Source of the DNA: Trileptium ribeirensis
Lineage: Eukaryota; Nematoda; Enoplea; Enoplida; Thoracostomopsidae
DNA: 64,000 nucleotides
Assembly (NCBI GenBank): GCA_030248225.1
Contig: JASANE010003768.1
Span: 1 to 64,000, forward strand
Direction of reading: 5' to 3'
Shown: one piece after another, positions 45,801 to 58,200 of the stretch
How positions within the stretch are numbered: position 1 is the first letter of the stretch
Layout: every line of letters begins with the position of its first letter
Notes under the pieces: model-generated
What the model was told of the DNA's origin: nothing
The model's database searches: none
Seen by the model: only the letters and a program-made list of their open reading frames with translations
Made by a program: the position numbers and the translations under genes

Positions 45801-48800
45801 AATTCAACCGGCACTGTATTACGGGAGCGGCGCGTGGCTTGTCAATTGCAAGTACCTCCATCAACTAGATACATTCGAGAACTTTTGTTGCAGGCGCATC
45901 CTCGGGTTGACACAATTAAACCTGGCAAGAAATACTGAGGTTCGCAGAAGGACCGGCATGATATTTTGCTACAGCAAGCAAGATCATATTCGCTTAATCG
46001 GTCACGTCCCAAGCATGCAAGAGCAGCGAATTCCGCGCAAACTGGTCACCACAGCACCCCAATCGAAACGTCCTCGAGGCAGAACGTTCGAAATATGGAG
46101 ACGACAAGTTATTATAGCTTACGAACCATATTTCCGTCATCTTCCGTATCAGCGATGGCGCCGACATCCCATAGCAGAGATCGCAATTACAGCAGCAAGT
46201 AGAGATACGTGGCGAAGTCTTGCCACCATGGAGGCACCTTACGACCGCACGGTAAAGTAATGAAGTAATGGGACATCATTTATTATATATATAACCTTGA
46301 TAGTGTAAGTTAAAACGCGTTAAATTTTAGGCATGATTTATTACTAAACTGCCATGCTAAATTTACCTCTTTTAGCTTTATTAGACAAAATAAATAGCTA
46401 AGCTAAGCTAGTGGTTAACGAGATATGATCAGTTTGATGTTTTCGAGTTCCAAAGGGTCCATTTGAAAACCCATTTTGACCCAACCCAGGAGAGAATATG
46501 AGTTCAGCAACAATGCGCTACATGTAGCTTTGAATAGCTAAACTTTCTGAACAAAATGAGCCAGATCACATCAGTGGTTATCGAGATTTAAGTCATAACG
46601 TGTTTTGGTATGACCCATAGAGATCCTACGGGGACCTTTTTGGAACCCTCTTCTGAGGGTGGGAGGAGTGGAAATTGATTGTTGCGTTCAGGCAAAGGAC
46701 ACAAATAGCGATTTGAAAGTTTAGAATAAACTATCGCGCGACCTGATGTACCTAATCAGAAGTTGAGTTGCGCGTGTCACACCAAAAAAGCCCACAAACA
46801 GACCCCGCCAAATTTCATAGTCCTGACCAATGAGAATTCTGAGTGTGTAGAACCAATTCGAGTTTTTGAACTCATTACTCTGTAAATGAGGTGCGTATGG
46901 AAATTATTTATGTCTGATCAAATACAATAAAACCGAATTTTGATTTGCAAATTTTCTTCTGCTCAAATTTTTTCCAGATGAGTCGAAATCAATGCAAACT
47001 AATTTAATTTATACAACAGGTACCTGCTTCCACTAAATCGTGCAATTTCGAATGAAACTCGGTTATACTATAGGGAAATGTCAATTATATAGGTTCTATT
47101 CAAATATTCAAACGACATAAAATAAATAAACAGAAACAACACCTTCAGTACATCGCTATTCGTCCTGGTCAACAATACAATGATATGTCAAAACAGTTTT
47201 ACCCATTAGATGTACACATTTTACAGCAGTTTACAGTGCATAAAACTAGAACTACATATATGTAGCGTCGCAGTGCACGGAGTGACAGGAGTAGAGCAAT
47301 TTGATCGACTGCACAAGCCCAACCCAAATTCACCTTTCTGAGGCCCCGGATCTCATTCTGCGCGTCCGAAACGCACAAAAATTTCGAACATTGTGAGCAA
47401 AATTACAATAATTTTAAGGGAAAATTTGTGTAAATGTGAAATACCTTGGAGAGTGGCAAAATTTTTAGGTTCGCCACGTACCTCATCCCACCCCGCCAAG
47501 AATATCAACCTCTCCTAAGCCCATGGACCGTGAGCACCTATGTAAAAATTTCATTTATTAATATACCTGAACTAAATGTAATGCTTTCATTTCGAACATC
47601 AATACGTTTTAAACGTTGTTGGGGAAGAAAAATATCTTTTGTCACAGTAAACGGTTCTTCAGATGTTTTCCAGTTGTATATGATATCTTCTTTGTCGTAT
47701 CCGTCTGAAAAATCAATTTCTGCATTTTGTTACAAATTCATCTTGGTTGCTGACGTTGAAATGGTTAAACATCGCTAAACACAAATTTACTAAAGAAAGC
47801 ACGGTACAATTATCAGAGGCGTAAAACTCTAGACTTTATTTTTTTGGGGGGGAGGGTGGAGGAGGTGGTGGTGGACGGGGTCGAGATTGGCAGACTACGT
47901 TGTATAGGTGTTTATAGGAGGAGTAGGGGTTTAAACCTGTTTGCCTTCAAGCTACACTTAGACACTGCGCCGTCCACTGTGCGCCGAAGGTGCGCGAAAT
48001 TTTGATACTTTTAGCAAAATTTGGAAAACTTTTTGGTAAACATTAACACAAATCTGTGATAATCGTGGAAAATTAGCAAATCAGGAAATATTGGCAGCGT
48101 GTTAGCAAAATTTTGGCTGTTAGATTGGGGTTCATGCCTACGACGGACCCTTCAAAAAATATTTACGGAGAAGGGTCCTGACAACTAGGAACCCCACTTT
48201 ACGCCAGTGATAATTATCTTGTTTCTTTGCAATGTCGTTTTAAAACGTGGTTTCTCGAAAACAATCCACAAACCCCTGATAAGAAGTCCGTAAGTCACGT
48301 TAAATTACTACATGTTTACCCAAAATCGTACAAATTGTTAAAGGCATATAGCGTTGCATCCTCATGATGATTGGGTCGTAACTGTAGTTGAAATGCTTAT
48401 GCAATATAGCTATAGCTACTAGCAAAGCATCAATTCTCTAATTAGAATAACTTCTCTAAATAGCTACCGTTTTAATAGGGCCTACAATGTAGTATTTAGG
48501 ACGCCTTCTGTGCACGCATAAAGTCTGGTGTTCCATTCCCGGTTGTCCATACTTCAGCTTGAGAGGTAATGAAAAATTAACGATACGAGTACGACTTGGA
48601 GCAGAGGTGTGCGCTAGTAAAAATTTATTAGCCCAAAATTGGACGCACTAGGTCAAAGAATTATTTAGGCCCACTAGCCCCTCAAACGGTAAACCTATAT
48701 CGTAAGATTCGGAAGTGTACTATTATTGACTTAAAAACTATTCTTTTGCATTTAGCTACGTAATGGTAAATTTCTTGCCATTGGCATTCGTCGCCTAGGC

Positions 48801-51800
48801 TAGATGGCGTAGATATTTAACCGCTTTCGTTACTCGCCTTCCACCCGCATGGCCAACCTCTTTAAACTAAAAATTTCTCGCGTAAGAATATTGCAATATT
48901 GGTTGGAGGCCCGTGACATGATCTTCGCCACATTGCCGATTGCACTAATCGCTTAGTTCTTTTGACAAATTGCCCACTAACACAGCATTTTATATAACAC
49001 CCACTAAATGAAACGAACTCTCCACTTTTTAAACATTGAACATTTATGCTCAGTAAAGGGGACGATTTAGATATATCGATGACAGCGTCCATTGACTTTT
49101 AAAGAGAGCCACGAAGTGGCCACTAAAAAATCACCTATAATTCATTTCAACAGCGGTTGTTATAAAGAACCACCAAGTTTTCTGTGCGTCGGTCATTAAA
49201 CTGGCTACTATAGCTTTTTGGTGCCGCCAACTACACAGAACCACCTAGTAATTTCGACATTAGCGCTCACTGTTGAACATGTAGGAATGTGAATGTTGTG
49301 GGTACCCACTACCCGCAAATATACCCGCTATTCCCGGATACCCGCACCCCGCGAACTTAACATTTGAACCCATAGCCGGCTAGCCCACAGGTACCAGCGG
49401 GTAGCCGTACTCACGCGCAGCTCTGATATGGGGAAGTCGAAGCGAATTCCCGTGCAGACCAGCCTATGCGCAGTGTAATAAATCAAGAAACGTGTGCTCC
49501 ACAAACCTAACTTTCTCTGGCCGCGAGAGCTACGTAGTGAGCAGCGAGGAGTTTGATCTATTGCTCACTAGCATCCTTCAGTTTTATTTCGACCATTGTT
49601 GTTTGAGTTGGGAATCAATGTGTACTCATCACTCGCCCTCCGTAAACTAAGAGTTAAGCAGTCTCTCTGGCCTGATTTACATATGTATTTCTAGCGCGAG
49701 AGTTCAAACATTTGTGGTGTGTGTAAATCAAAAAGACTTTGTAACGTATTTGTTAAAGCAGGTTTTCAATTTTGCATGAATTTTCAGACACATACTACAA
49801 CAACAACAACAAAAGGGTTTATTATACAAGAAGGAAAAAGCGACATCAAGTATAATAAACAATTACGCCAGTAAGGGAGCAAAACCGCTTACAACTAGCA
49901 AAAAAAGAGAAATAACCGTTAAATTGAATTAAAGGTTACGGTCAAACTAGAGAAAATTGTCAAGATCAACTTTTGATAGGAGGTGTTTAAACAATTTTGC
50001 ATTTTGAGCTTGAATTAAAGGTGCGTTTTCAACCATTTCAGGAAGATTGTTCTATACATGGATAGCTCTGTAGCTAAAGCTGTGTCGTAAATAATTTGGA
50101 CGAAATTTCGGAAGTAATAGCTTTCTAGAGTGGCCTCTAGTAGAGGTGTTAGTTGATAGCGTAAAAAGGTTTTTGCTTGTATCAGTTTCGCCATTTATGC
50201 ATTTGAGCAACATGATCAGATCGTTACGTAAGCGCCTAGGTAAGGGTTCTAGTTTTAGCTCTAGAAGTCCTTGTACGAACGATCGTCCAATTTTAATCGA
50301 TTAAAAAGTCGACGAGTGAAATAGCGCTGTACTCGTTCAATATTATCTGTATTTGTGAGATAACTGGGAGACCAAACTGGTGAGACATATTCTAGTATGG
50401 GCCTAACATGGACTATATATAGGATTTTACTAGTACGTTGATATTGTTTGTTAAGAATCAACGAAAAAGTATATGAATTGTTTTGTATGCTTTTGATGTA
50501 ATTGCGTTGATATGAGTTGTGGGTTTGAGGTCTTTATTTAAATTAAGTCCCAAGTCTTTACACTGGTCCACCATTGTTAAATTAGTATCATGTATGTTGT
50601 ATTGGAAACTGGGATTGTGTTTTCCCAAGTGTAAGACGTTATATTTTGGAAGTGATATAGAGAGTTGCTACTTGGCGGCCCACAAGTGAATTTTCTGTAA
50701 AGAGTGCTGTAAGAAATCGTGACCAATTTGGGCAATACCGGGACAAATGTTTACATAAAGTTTAACGTCGTCAGCAAATATTTTAACAGATATATTACAC
50801 ATATCATATAATATATCATTGATAAACATTAAAAATAAAGTAGGGCCGAGTACACTACCCTGTGGAACTCCAGAACTTTGTTTATAGTATTCAGAGAATT
50901 CGCTATAAACCTTTACTCTAAACTTTCGATTTGATAAGTACGATTGAATCCAGGAGGATAGATGCCCTGTAACACCAAAGCATGCCAGTTTATGAATCAG
51001 TTTTTCATGAGATACCGTATCGAAAGGTTTGGCAAAGTCAATAAAAACAACGTCTATAGAGTTACCAGAGTCGAGAGAAAGCGCCCATTCTTGGGTGCAT
51101 TCCAGTAGTTGCGTGCATGTAGATCGCTTTGCAACAAATCCATGTTGGTGTTCAGACAAAAGGCCGTTATGAGTCAGATGCTAAATTAGTACGTCATTTA
51201 TAATCATTTCTATGACTTTGGCACAGTTAGGGAGAAGAGAGTTAGGGCGGTAATTTAGAGGGTTTGCAGAACAACCCTTTTTATACACGGCTGTGACATC
51301 TGCACATTTCCAGTCTTCCGACAATATGCCGGTTATGAACGATTGTTCGAACATATGAGCAAGAGGTACACGTATCTCGTTTTTGAGTTCACGAAGAAAC
51401 AGTTGTGAAAAGCCATCAGGGGAATGACTGTTTTTGTTTTCAACCTTTGTAGGGACATATAATCTGAATACGGTGTAAAAGAAATCCACGATAAATTAGG
51501 TATTCCTACACATGGTATACAATGGGGTAACAAACCGTCATCATTAACAAACACATTGCAAGACGTGTTAGCCAGTAGGTTGGCTTTATCTTTATCTCCG
51601 TTGAAAATATTACCCTCATCAGTTTTCAAGCTAGATATACCAGCTTGTGCATAACAGCGGTTATTGACATATTTTAACAGCTTCTTAGGGTCACCTGTGT
51701 TAAGGATTTTATGTTCGCGACTCATGTTAAAAGAAAGTAGAGCTTTAGAGCATTTCTTACTAAGATCATTGAAGATTGTATAGTCATGCGTAATCTTAGC

Positions 51801-54800
51801 GCGTTTCCACGATTTGTGCTTTTTAGATAGCAATTGTTTTAGGTGCCGTGGATACTTACGTTTTGTACAGGGCTGTTGTATTTTTGGAACGTACCATTCG
51901 CAGCACATATTAAGAACATCCTTAAAATAGTCCCATTTATCTTGAACAGTAAACAAGCTTAGAAGATAAGTATCCCACACTATTTTACGAAGATATGCAC
52001 GCATGGCTTCAAAATTTGCCCTGGTAAAGTCGTATCTGACTGTTGTATGTATAGGAATATCTACTTTGCATGTGAGGCCGAATGTGATAGAGAAATGATC
52101 TGAAGTAGAAAAAGGTTCATCATATTCAACACTAGTTACATTCAGTGCTGATGTTGTGAACACTAAGTCTAAAAAGTTATTGGCTCTAGTCGGAAACTCT
52201 ACGAGTAGAGTTAAACCGCGTTCAGTGATCCCATCAAAAAATTGCAAATCTTCACATTTATTCGGACATGTACCGTTTAACCAGTCTATTTCCGGAAAGT
52301 TAAAGTCGCCAACTATTGTAAAGGGCCAACTAACATCTCAGGCATTTCTTATACATTTAACGAGTTCATTAGAATAAACATATCCCGAGCTGGGTGGCCG
52401 ATAAATGCAAACAATGCGATGCTTTGATGGAACTAGTAAATCAGCAGATACTATTTCAATGTCTTCATCAGAATCGCACTGTTGTGTAACGTGCTTAATG
52501 TTTTAGATATAAAGATAGCAACACCACCTCCTCGCCTTCCGGCTCGATCTTTTCTGACAACATTAAAGTCTGATGGTACCAATAACGGATCCGGAATTTC
52601 GGGAATTAACCATGTCTCTGTAACAGCAATTATGTCATGTTGTTCAGATTCAATCAAGGCGTATAAGTCGTGTGACTTATTGACTAAGCTGCGAGCATTG
52701 AAATATTTTCCGTTTATAAGCTGGTTAGTGGTGTAAGCTTTTTGTTTTGCTCCCTTACAAAAACAGCAATATATACCTGCAATTTTGACTCAAAATTGGT
52801 AGTTTTTGCTGTGTTACTCAGTTTCTAAAAAGGCCTTCGGATAGATATCATGTCTGCAGTTACAGTAGCACAGTTCCCCTGTACTGTGAGAATTTTTATA
52901 ACCATCGCTTTACCGGTTATCATATTATAGGTGGAAACAACAATATTCGACGTGATTTTGATTTAAAAGTGTACTTTGTTTTATCCTATCTCTTGGAAAG
53001 AGATACATACAGAGCAATACTTCTACCACTATGTTCCGATGGTTAACTGCAATCAATGGTAACAAAATTATGTATATCCTCGCCTGTCCGCCCCCATGCC
53101 ATAGCCCATAGCCGTTGTTGTAACAAAACTTTGGTTTAGCCCGGAAACCAAGTAACATCATAATCGGTAACCTAGCAACATGGTAATCTATGTTTAGCGC
53201 AAAACTTTATTATTATTAGTTTCTAATTTAGCACCTTTTATGGTGTTTCTTGCTCGAAGTAGTTTCTGTCACAGTATGTCAATGATTCCAAGGTGGCGAT
53301 TACCCATGCCTACACCTTAGAACTACATTTGAATGTTTCCATCTTTGAGTTCAGGAACTAGATGGGCCATAACTACTTTTGCCGAATTAATGTTTGGTAT
53401 TACCTAGGGTACATCCAACTGTAACAAAATATATCTTATCTGCAAATTTTTATAAATGTTTGCATGAAATAGAATATACCAGTGATGTTTACTATATAAA
53501 TCTTCAAATAAATTACGATCAACAAAGTACAAACCATACAGTAAATCATCAACTTCTTCGTGCAAAATTAGGTGTAACTAGTTATATATTTGGTATATGC
53601 AATTTCACACAAAACATGTGTAAATTATCATACATATGCTGTATATATTTTCGTACAAAACTATGTGTAACAATTCACACAATTCTTATGTATGTGTAAA
53701 CTCATACAAAGCATATATAAATAATCTTACATATTTTGTGTAACCGTTCGTACATGTTATGTGTACTAGGTCATACACTTGCTGTACACTATTTTACAAC
53801 TTGTGTTGATATGGTCATACATTAATGCTACAAATAGGTAAACAATTGATGCAAGATTTGTTCGTACATATGTAATTTTCACCACAAAATGTAGCAAATA
53901 AATGTCTCACGACAAACGTTTGAAATTCCCATTAAAAACATTTTAACAGAAATTTCTGCGGTTAAAACTATTCCCTTGCTGCAATAGGAAGATTCAATTA
54001 AACAATGTCAAATTCAAACAAACACTAAAGGATTCTACAAAACGCATTAAAATCAATATATCTTACAGCTTTCTAAATCTAACACACACTCTTGTGAGTC
54101 GAAAGGAAATCTAGTTAAATCCATCGGACATGACGACGTTATTGTAAGCCTAAAATAAGTGTTGACAATAAAATTATACCAATTCCAAAGTTGTACGCTA
54201 ATCATTAGTACGTAATAGTACAACCACTTAACCCATAACTGATTCCTTTAATTATAACTTGAAACGACCTAATTTTATAATCCGAATCAATTTTCAAAAT
54301 GATCATCCTATAAATTTATTCAAAATTGTTCGCTGAAATATCAATTCACGTGTCCCGTTCTGTTTTCAAAATGGTTACGACACCACAAGTGCCGCTGTAA
54401 TTAACTTTTGCATTAATACACACGAGATGCGGCATTAGAAACTAGATGCTTAACTGAAAACGTTCGATTCATTAACGCAACTTTAGATATATATCGATGT
54501 GGTTGCTAGCATAAGATAAAAATGCGAGACTAAATACATAAAATAGTTTACAATCGTCTATTATATACTTTAAAAATTTGAACACATTTGGTCCAGATTT
54601 CTGTTGCAACCATTCTGGGATTGAGGTAAGAGAAAAATGGCTTAAAAGTGTGCGTAGTAGTCTTTCACAATCACGTAAGGAACGTAAAATCAGATGTGTT
54701 TTTATGATCCGTATAGGGGTTTAGAGCAAAACAGTAGGTCGACAAATACCAAATATGGATTATAAATCTGTTTCCAGCTGTAGGTGGCTGCTGAAATATT

Positions 54801-55256
54801 GTTACTGATATAGGCGTTTCGATTAAGATCACATATAAGTAACTAGAAAGTTGTGGCCTTATTAGTCTTTTAATTTTAAACAGTGGCGTAACCAAAGGGG
54901 GCGATCTTTACTTCAATGCCTTACATCACTGTGAAGAAAACTATAATATGATAGTTTCCGTAGCTATAAAGGTATTTCGGAAAATTTTAGCCTAATAAGT
55001 CACATTATTACTCAGCAACAGAGAAAACCTCCAAATTAAGTGGTGATTTGGACCCCAGAACAAAAATTTCGAATCTCTTACTAGTGAAACTAAGTATAAG
55101 AGTGGTACTACAGAAAATGCATTTCAATTAAAGATGGAGACTGCTAAAATTTAACAAGTCAATTCATTAACAACCATTTGTAAATAATGATAACAAAATT
55201 ATGGCTGATTTTGGTCGACCGCTGCTTGCAAATGACCACACATATCTATACCAGTG

Positions 55257-55288
<32 letters not shown>

Positions 55289-58200
55289 GATATATATATA
55301 TGCATGGATACGAGTACCCTTAAACCTTTAACTACTTTTGAAATAAAAACTTTGCTATATTTACCAATCCGAACCTGAATCTAAAGCGCTGTAACAAAAT
55401 TTTATGAACTACAGCTTAACGTAAATTTCCCAAGAAATAGCTACATAATCATTGTTACTAATTTTAGAAACGCCTAATTCGTCAATTATCTTGATTATCC
55501 ATTTTACACACCTTATGAAAAACCCTATTTGGAGCAGTACGTGCTATATGTAAAAATATCGGTCGGCGAATGCTCAACTACCGAGAATATCGGTCCAAAC
55601 GAAAACAAAAGACGAAAAGATTGTTAGAACCCAATAGCTATATTAATCAAAACCGCCGTGTGTACGGAGATAGCGGAGATAATACGCTTATAAATAATGG
55701 TAATAGCAAAACAATAGTTCAACCGTCAGCAACAAGCATTGGCCTCAAGCATTAGTCGAAAGTAGAAAACGCGTAAGTGGAAGATTGAATCTTTCCTACA
55801 AAATATTATTACGCTATAAATTATTTTTTCCGTAAGTCCTAAATACGAAAATAAAGTATTTTTCTCCGGATTTTTTTGTGCATTTGTGCCAAGTGTAGTT
55901 GGGAATAAGTAAGGATTTCCAGATCACGGCTATAACAATACACGACAACACATGGGCAGTGTACGGTTTTGGGTATTAGAAATTCCAGAAACAAACTTTT
56001 TCTAGGAATTAATTAACATTATAAGTACAAATACTCATTTGACGACGCAGTGGGTCAAACAGCGATGAACTTGTATTTTACGCCACAACTTTAAGATACT
56101 CGGCTAGAATTTTGCCATATATACATATACATTGCATACATAACTGAAATAATTATCTAGCTGCTCAAACGATTGCTGATCTATATCATCATCGTCATCG
56201 CAGTAAAATATTTTCCCCTCAGAAATAGTACAAATTCTACAAGCAGATTACCGCTACCGGTACCGGCATTAGGACCGTTACCTTCAACCACAAGGACCAG
56301 TGCCCCATGGGGCCCCTCACATCAGTTGTGAATACGTGAATTGGATCAAACGCCATGAACGTTTTAAAACCTATCAATCTGTAATAGCTACAGATTCTCC
56401 AGAATCTTTAGCACTTGACAAATGAAACGAAAATTTTGAAACAATTCACTGCCTTAAATCATTTTTGGAAATTTTATTAGTTACAATCCACAAATCATTT
56501 TAATGCTGTACGATTTTGTTGCTATTAGTGCAAAATCGGATTACGAATTACAATTTATAGAGATCAGTTTTGGCCTAAAGGGTTATAGACTATTTGGCTT
56601 AAGCTATTCTTTAGCGATAAACTCTTCAAAAACCTACCTTTGACTGCTATATATTTCACCGGTCGGCGTTATTCGAACGAATGAGTTGTGGGTTGTTGCT
56701 TCATGAAAGGCAGACTCTTTTTCGTTCGGAAAATACGTATCGGGTCGCCATATCCTGTTCAAAAATTCAATGCCGAGGGTTAAATTACGTGGCGGTTGTG
56801 AATGATTGTATTCGTCGACAAATTGAAGACGTTTATCGGTCCAAGTTTGACGGATAAAAATATCAACGGTAAATTGCTGGAAAACTTATTAAAAATTCAA
56901 AATACTTAAAAATTTATAAAAAAAAATGTAATTATATATCATTAAAGTAGTTTCTATAACCGTGCCATTGTTATACTCTTACCGTTGCTGCTGGATCATC
57001 AATTCGGTTGAGTTTTATACGGCTACAGAGTACGGACATAAAATGCTGTCGTTGTAAAAGCCGAATGAAAAACATGGAAATCACACATGTTAATTGCTCA
57101 AACGTTACAAATGATAACTGTTTGATTATAAAGAATGTAAATCTCGCTATAATTAAATATGCTTTCATTGTGTTGTGCAAATTTAAAACAATTTCATGCG
57201 AGATTTCACACTATTTTGCTGGGTATGCTCGAGCACCTAGATTTAGAATGCATTAATTTACTTTAAATAAACGCAAGACAAGTTAAATGGTGTTAAAGAC
57301 AAATTGCAGTCATCAGTTTTTAATCGCATAAGTAAAGAGATATATAGAAAATTTTGAAGGCACTTTAGCTTAAAAACGGTATTGGAAAGCACTGAAATAT
57401 GAAGGAGAATAGAATAGGGGACATTTACGTTTGTCGGAATAGTACGGAGGTCGAATTATCAATAACCACTATACCAGCCTAAATTGGGCTGAAGTTGTTG
57501 CCGAATATTCTAAATTATTCCAAGATTTGACAATAATAAAGGTTAACAATCTAGACACGCAACCAAACTTCTATTATAAGGGAGGCAAGCCAAATTCAGA
57601 GTGATATATCCAATTTGATGGGAAGAAAAGGTTTTTTTATGTTCATAAAATGTTCCACTATATGAAATTTGCATAGCATTTACAAAAATCAAACATCTTG
57701 AATGATATCGCATATTAAGACAACTGATAAGCGGGGAAAATGTTCAATTCAATTTTTCGCTCACAAAGCCCCGTGGGCTACCTGCCTGTAGCAAACTCTA
57801 AAAAGCCAAAGTAATTTTCTCGCGTCTTTGACACAGCAAATACTATGGAAGCAAATAAATATTATGAAATATTTTATAACTATAATTAAAGTTTAACATG
57901 AATCACAATGTGCATTTCCGTCCTAAAGGACAACTATTTGAAAATGTTTCTATCTGATATCATACAATATCTGTAAAACAGGCTAAATTGCAGAAAATTC
58001 CACGAATCAATACATGGAACCAATGACATTTTGGATAAACTCACCATATCGGCTTCCGATACACCACTAATTGATAGAACATGAGCTGAGACAGTGACAG
58101 TTACCGGCTCTCCTAAAATATATTAATTTCACATTTTAATTTTTAGAACATGGACTTAGAGAAAACTTATATTTACTGTGTTAATAGTTATCAAAAGTCG

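Larger units (their letters stand above)
49797..52745 (-). mobile_element. CR1-like LINE, nearly full ORF2, in a channel intron
   Basis: Reading the minus strand: endonuclease start (ARSLVNKSHDLYALIESEQ, then IIAVTETWL), an endonuclease/linker frame 52247-51333, RT start (SPDGFSQLFLRELK), RT core (HQHGFVAKRSTCTQL, SGVPQGSVLGPTLFLMFIND and the catalytic FADDVKLY), and a C-terminal part ending LLSKVDLDNFL-stop at about 49950. A (TTG)n tail ends near 49797. Stops and shifts near 52460, 51490, 51180 and 50080 disable it. It lies in the same orientation as the host gene, in the 54067-47704 intron. Confidence 0.9.

Noticed and set aside
52925..53161. Minus-strand ORF with CMYLFPRD, resembling a Cys-loop exon
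   Set aside because: The cysteine spacing is wrong, the phase does not fit the neighbouring exons, and the true Cys-loop exon is at 54067-54149.
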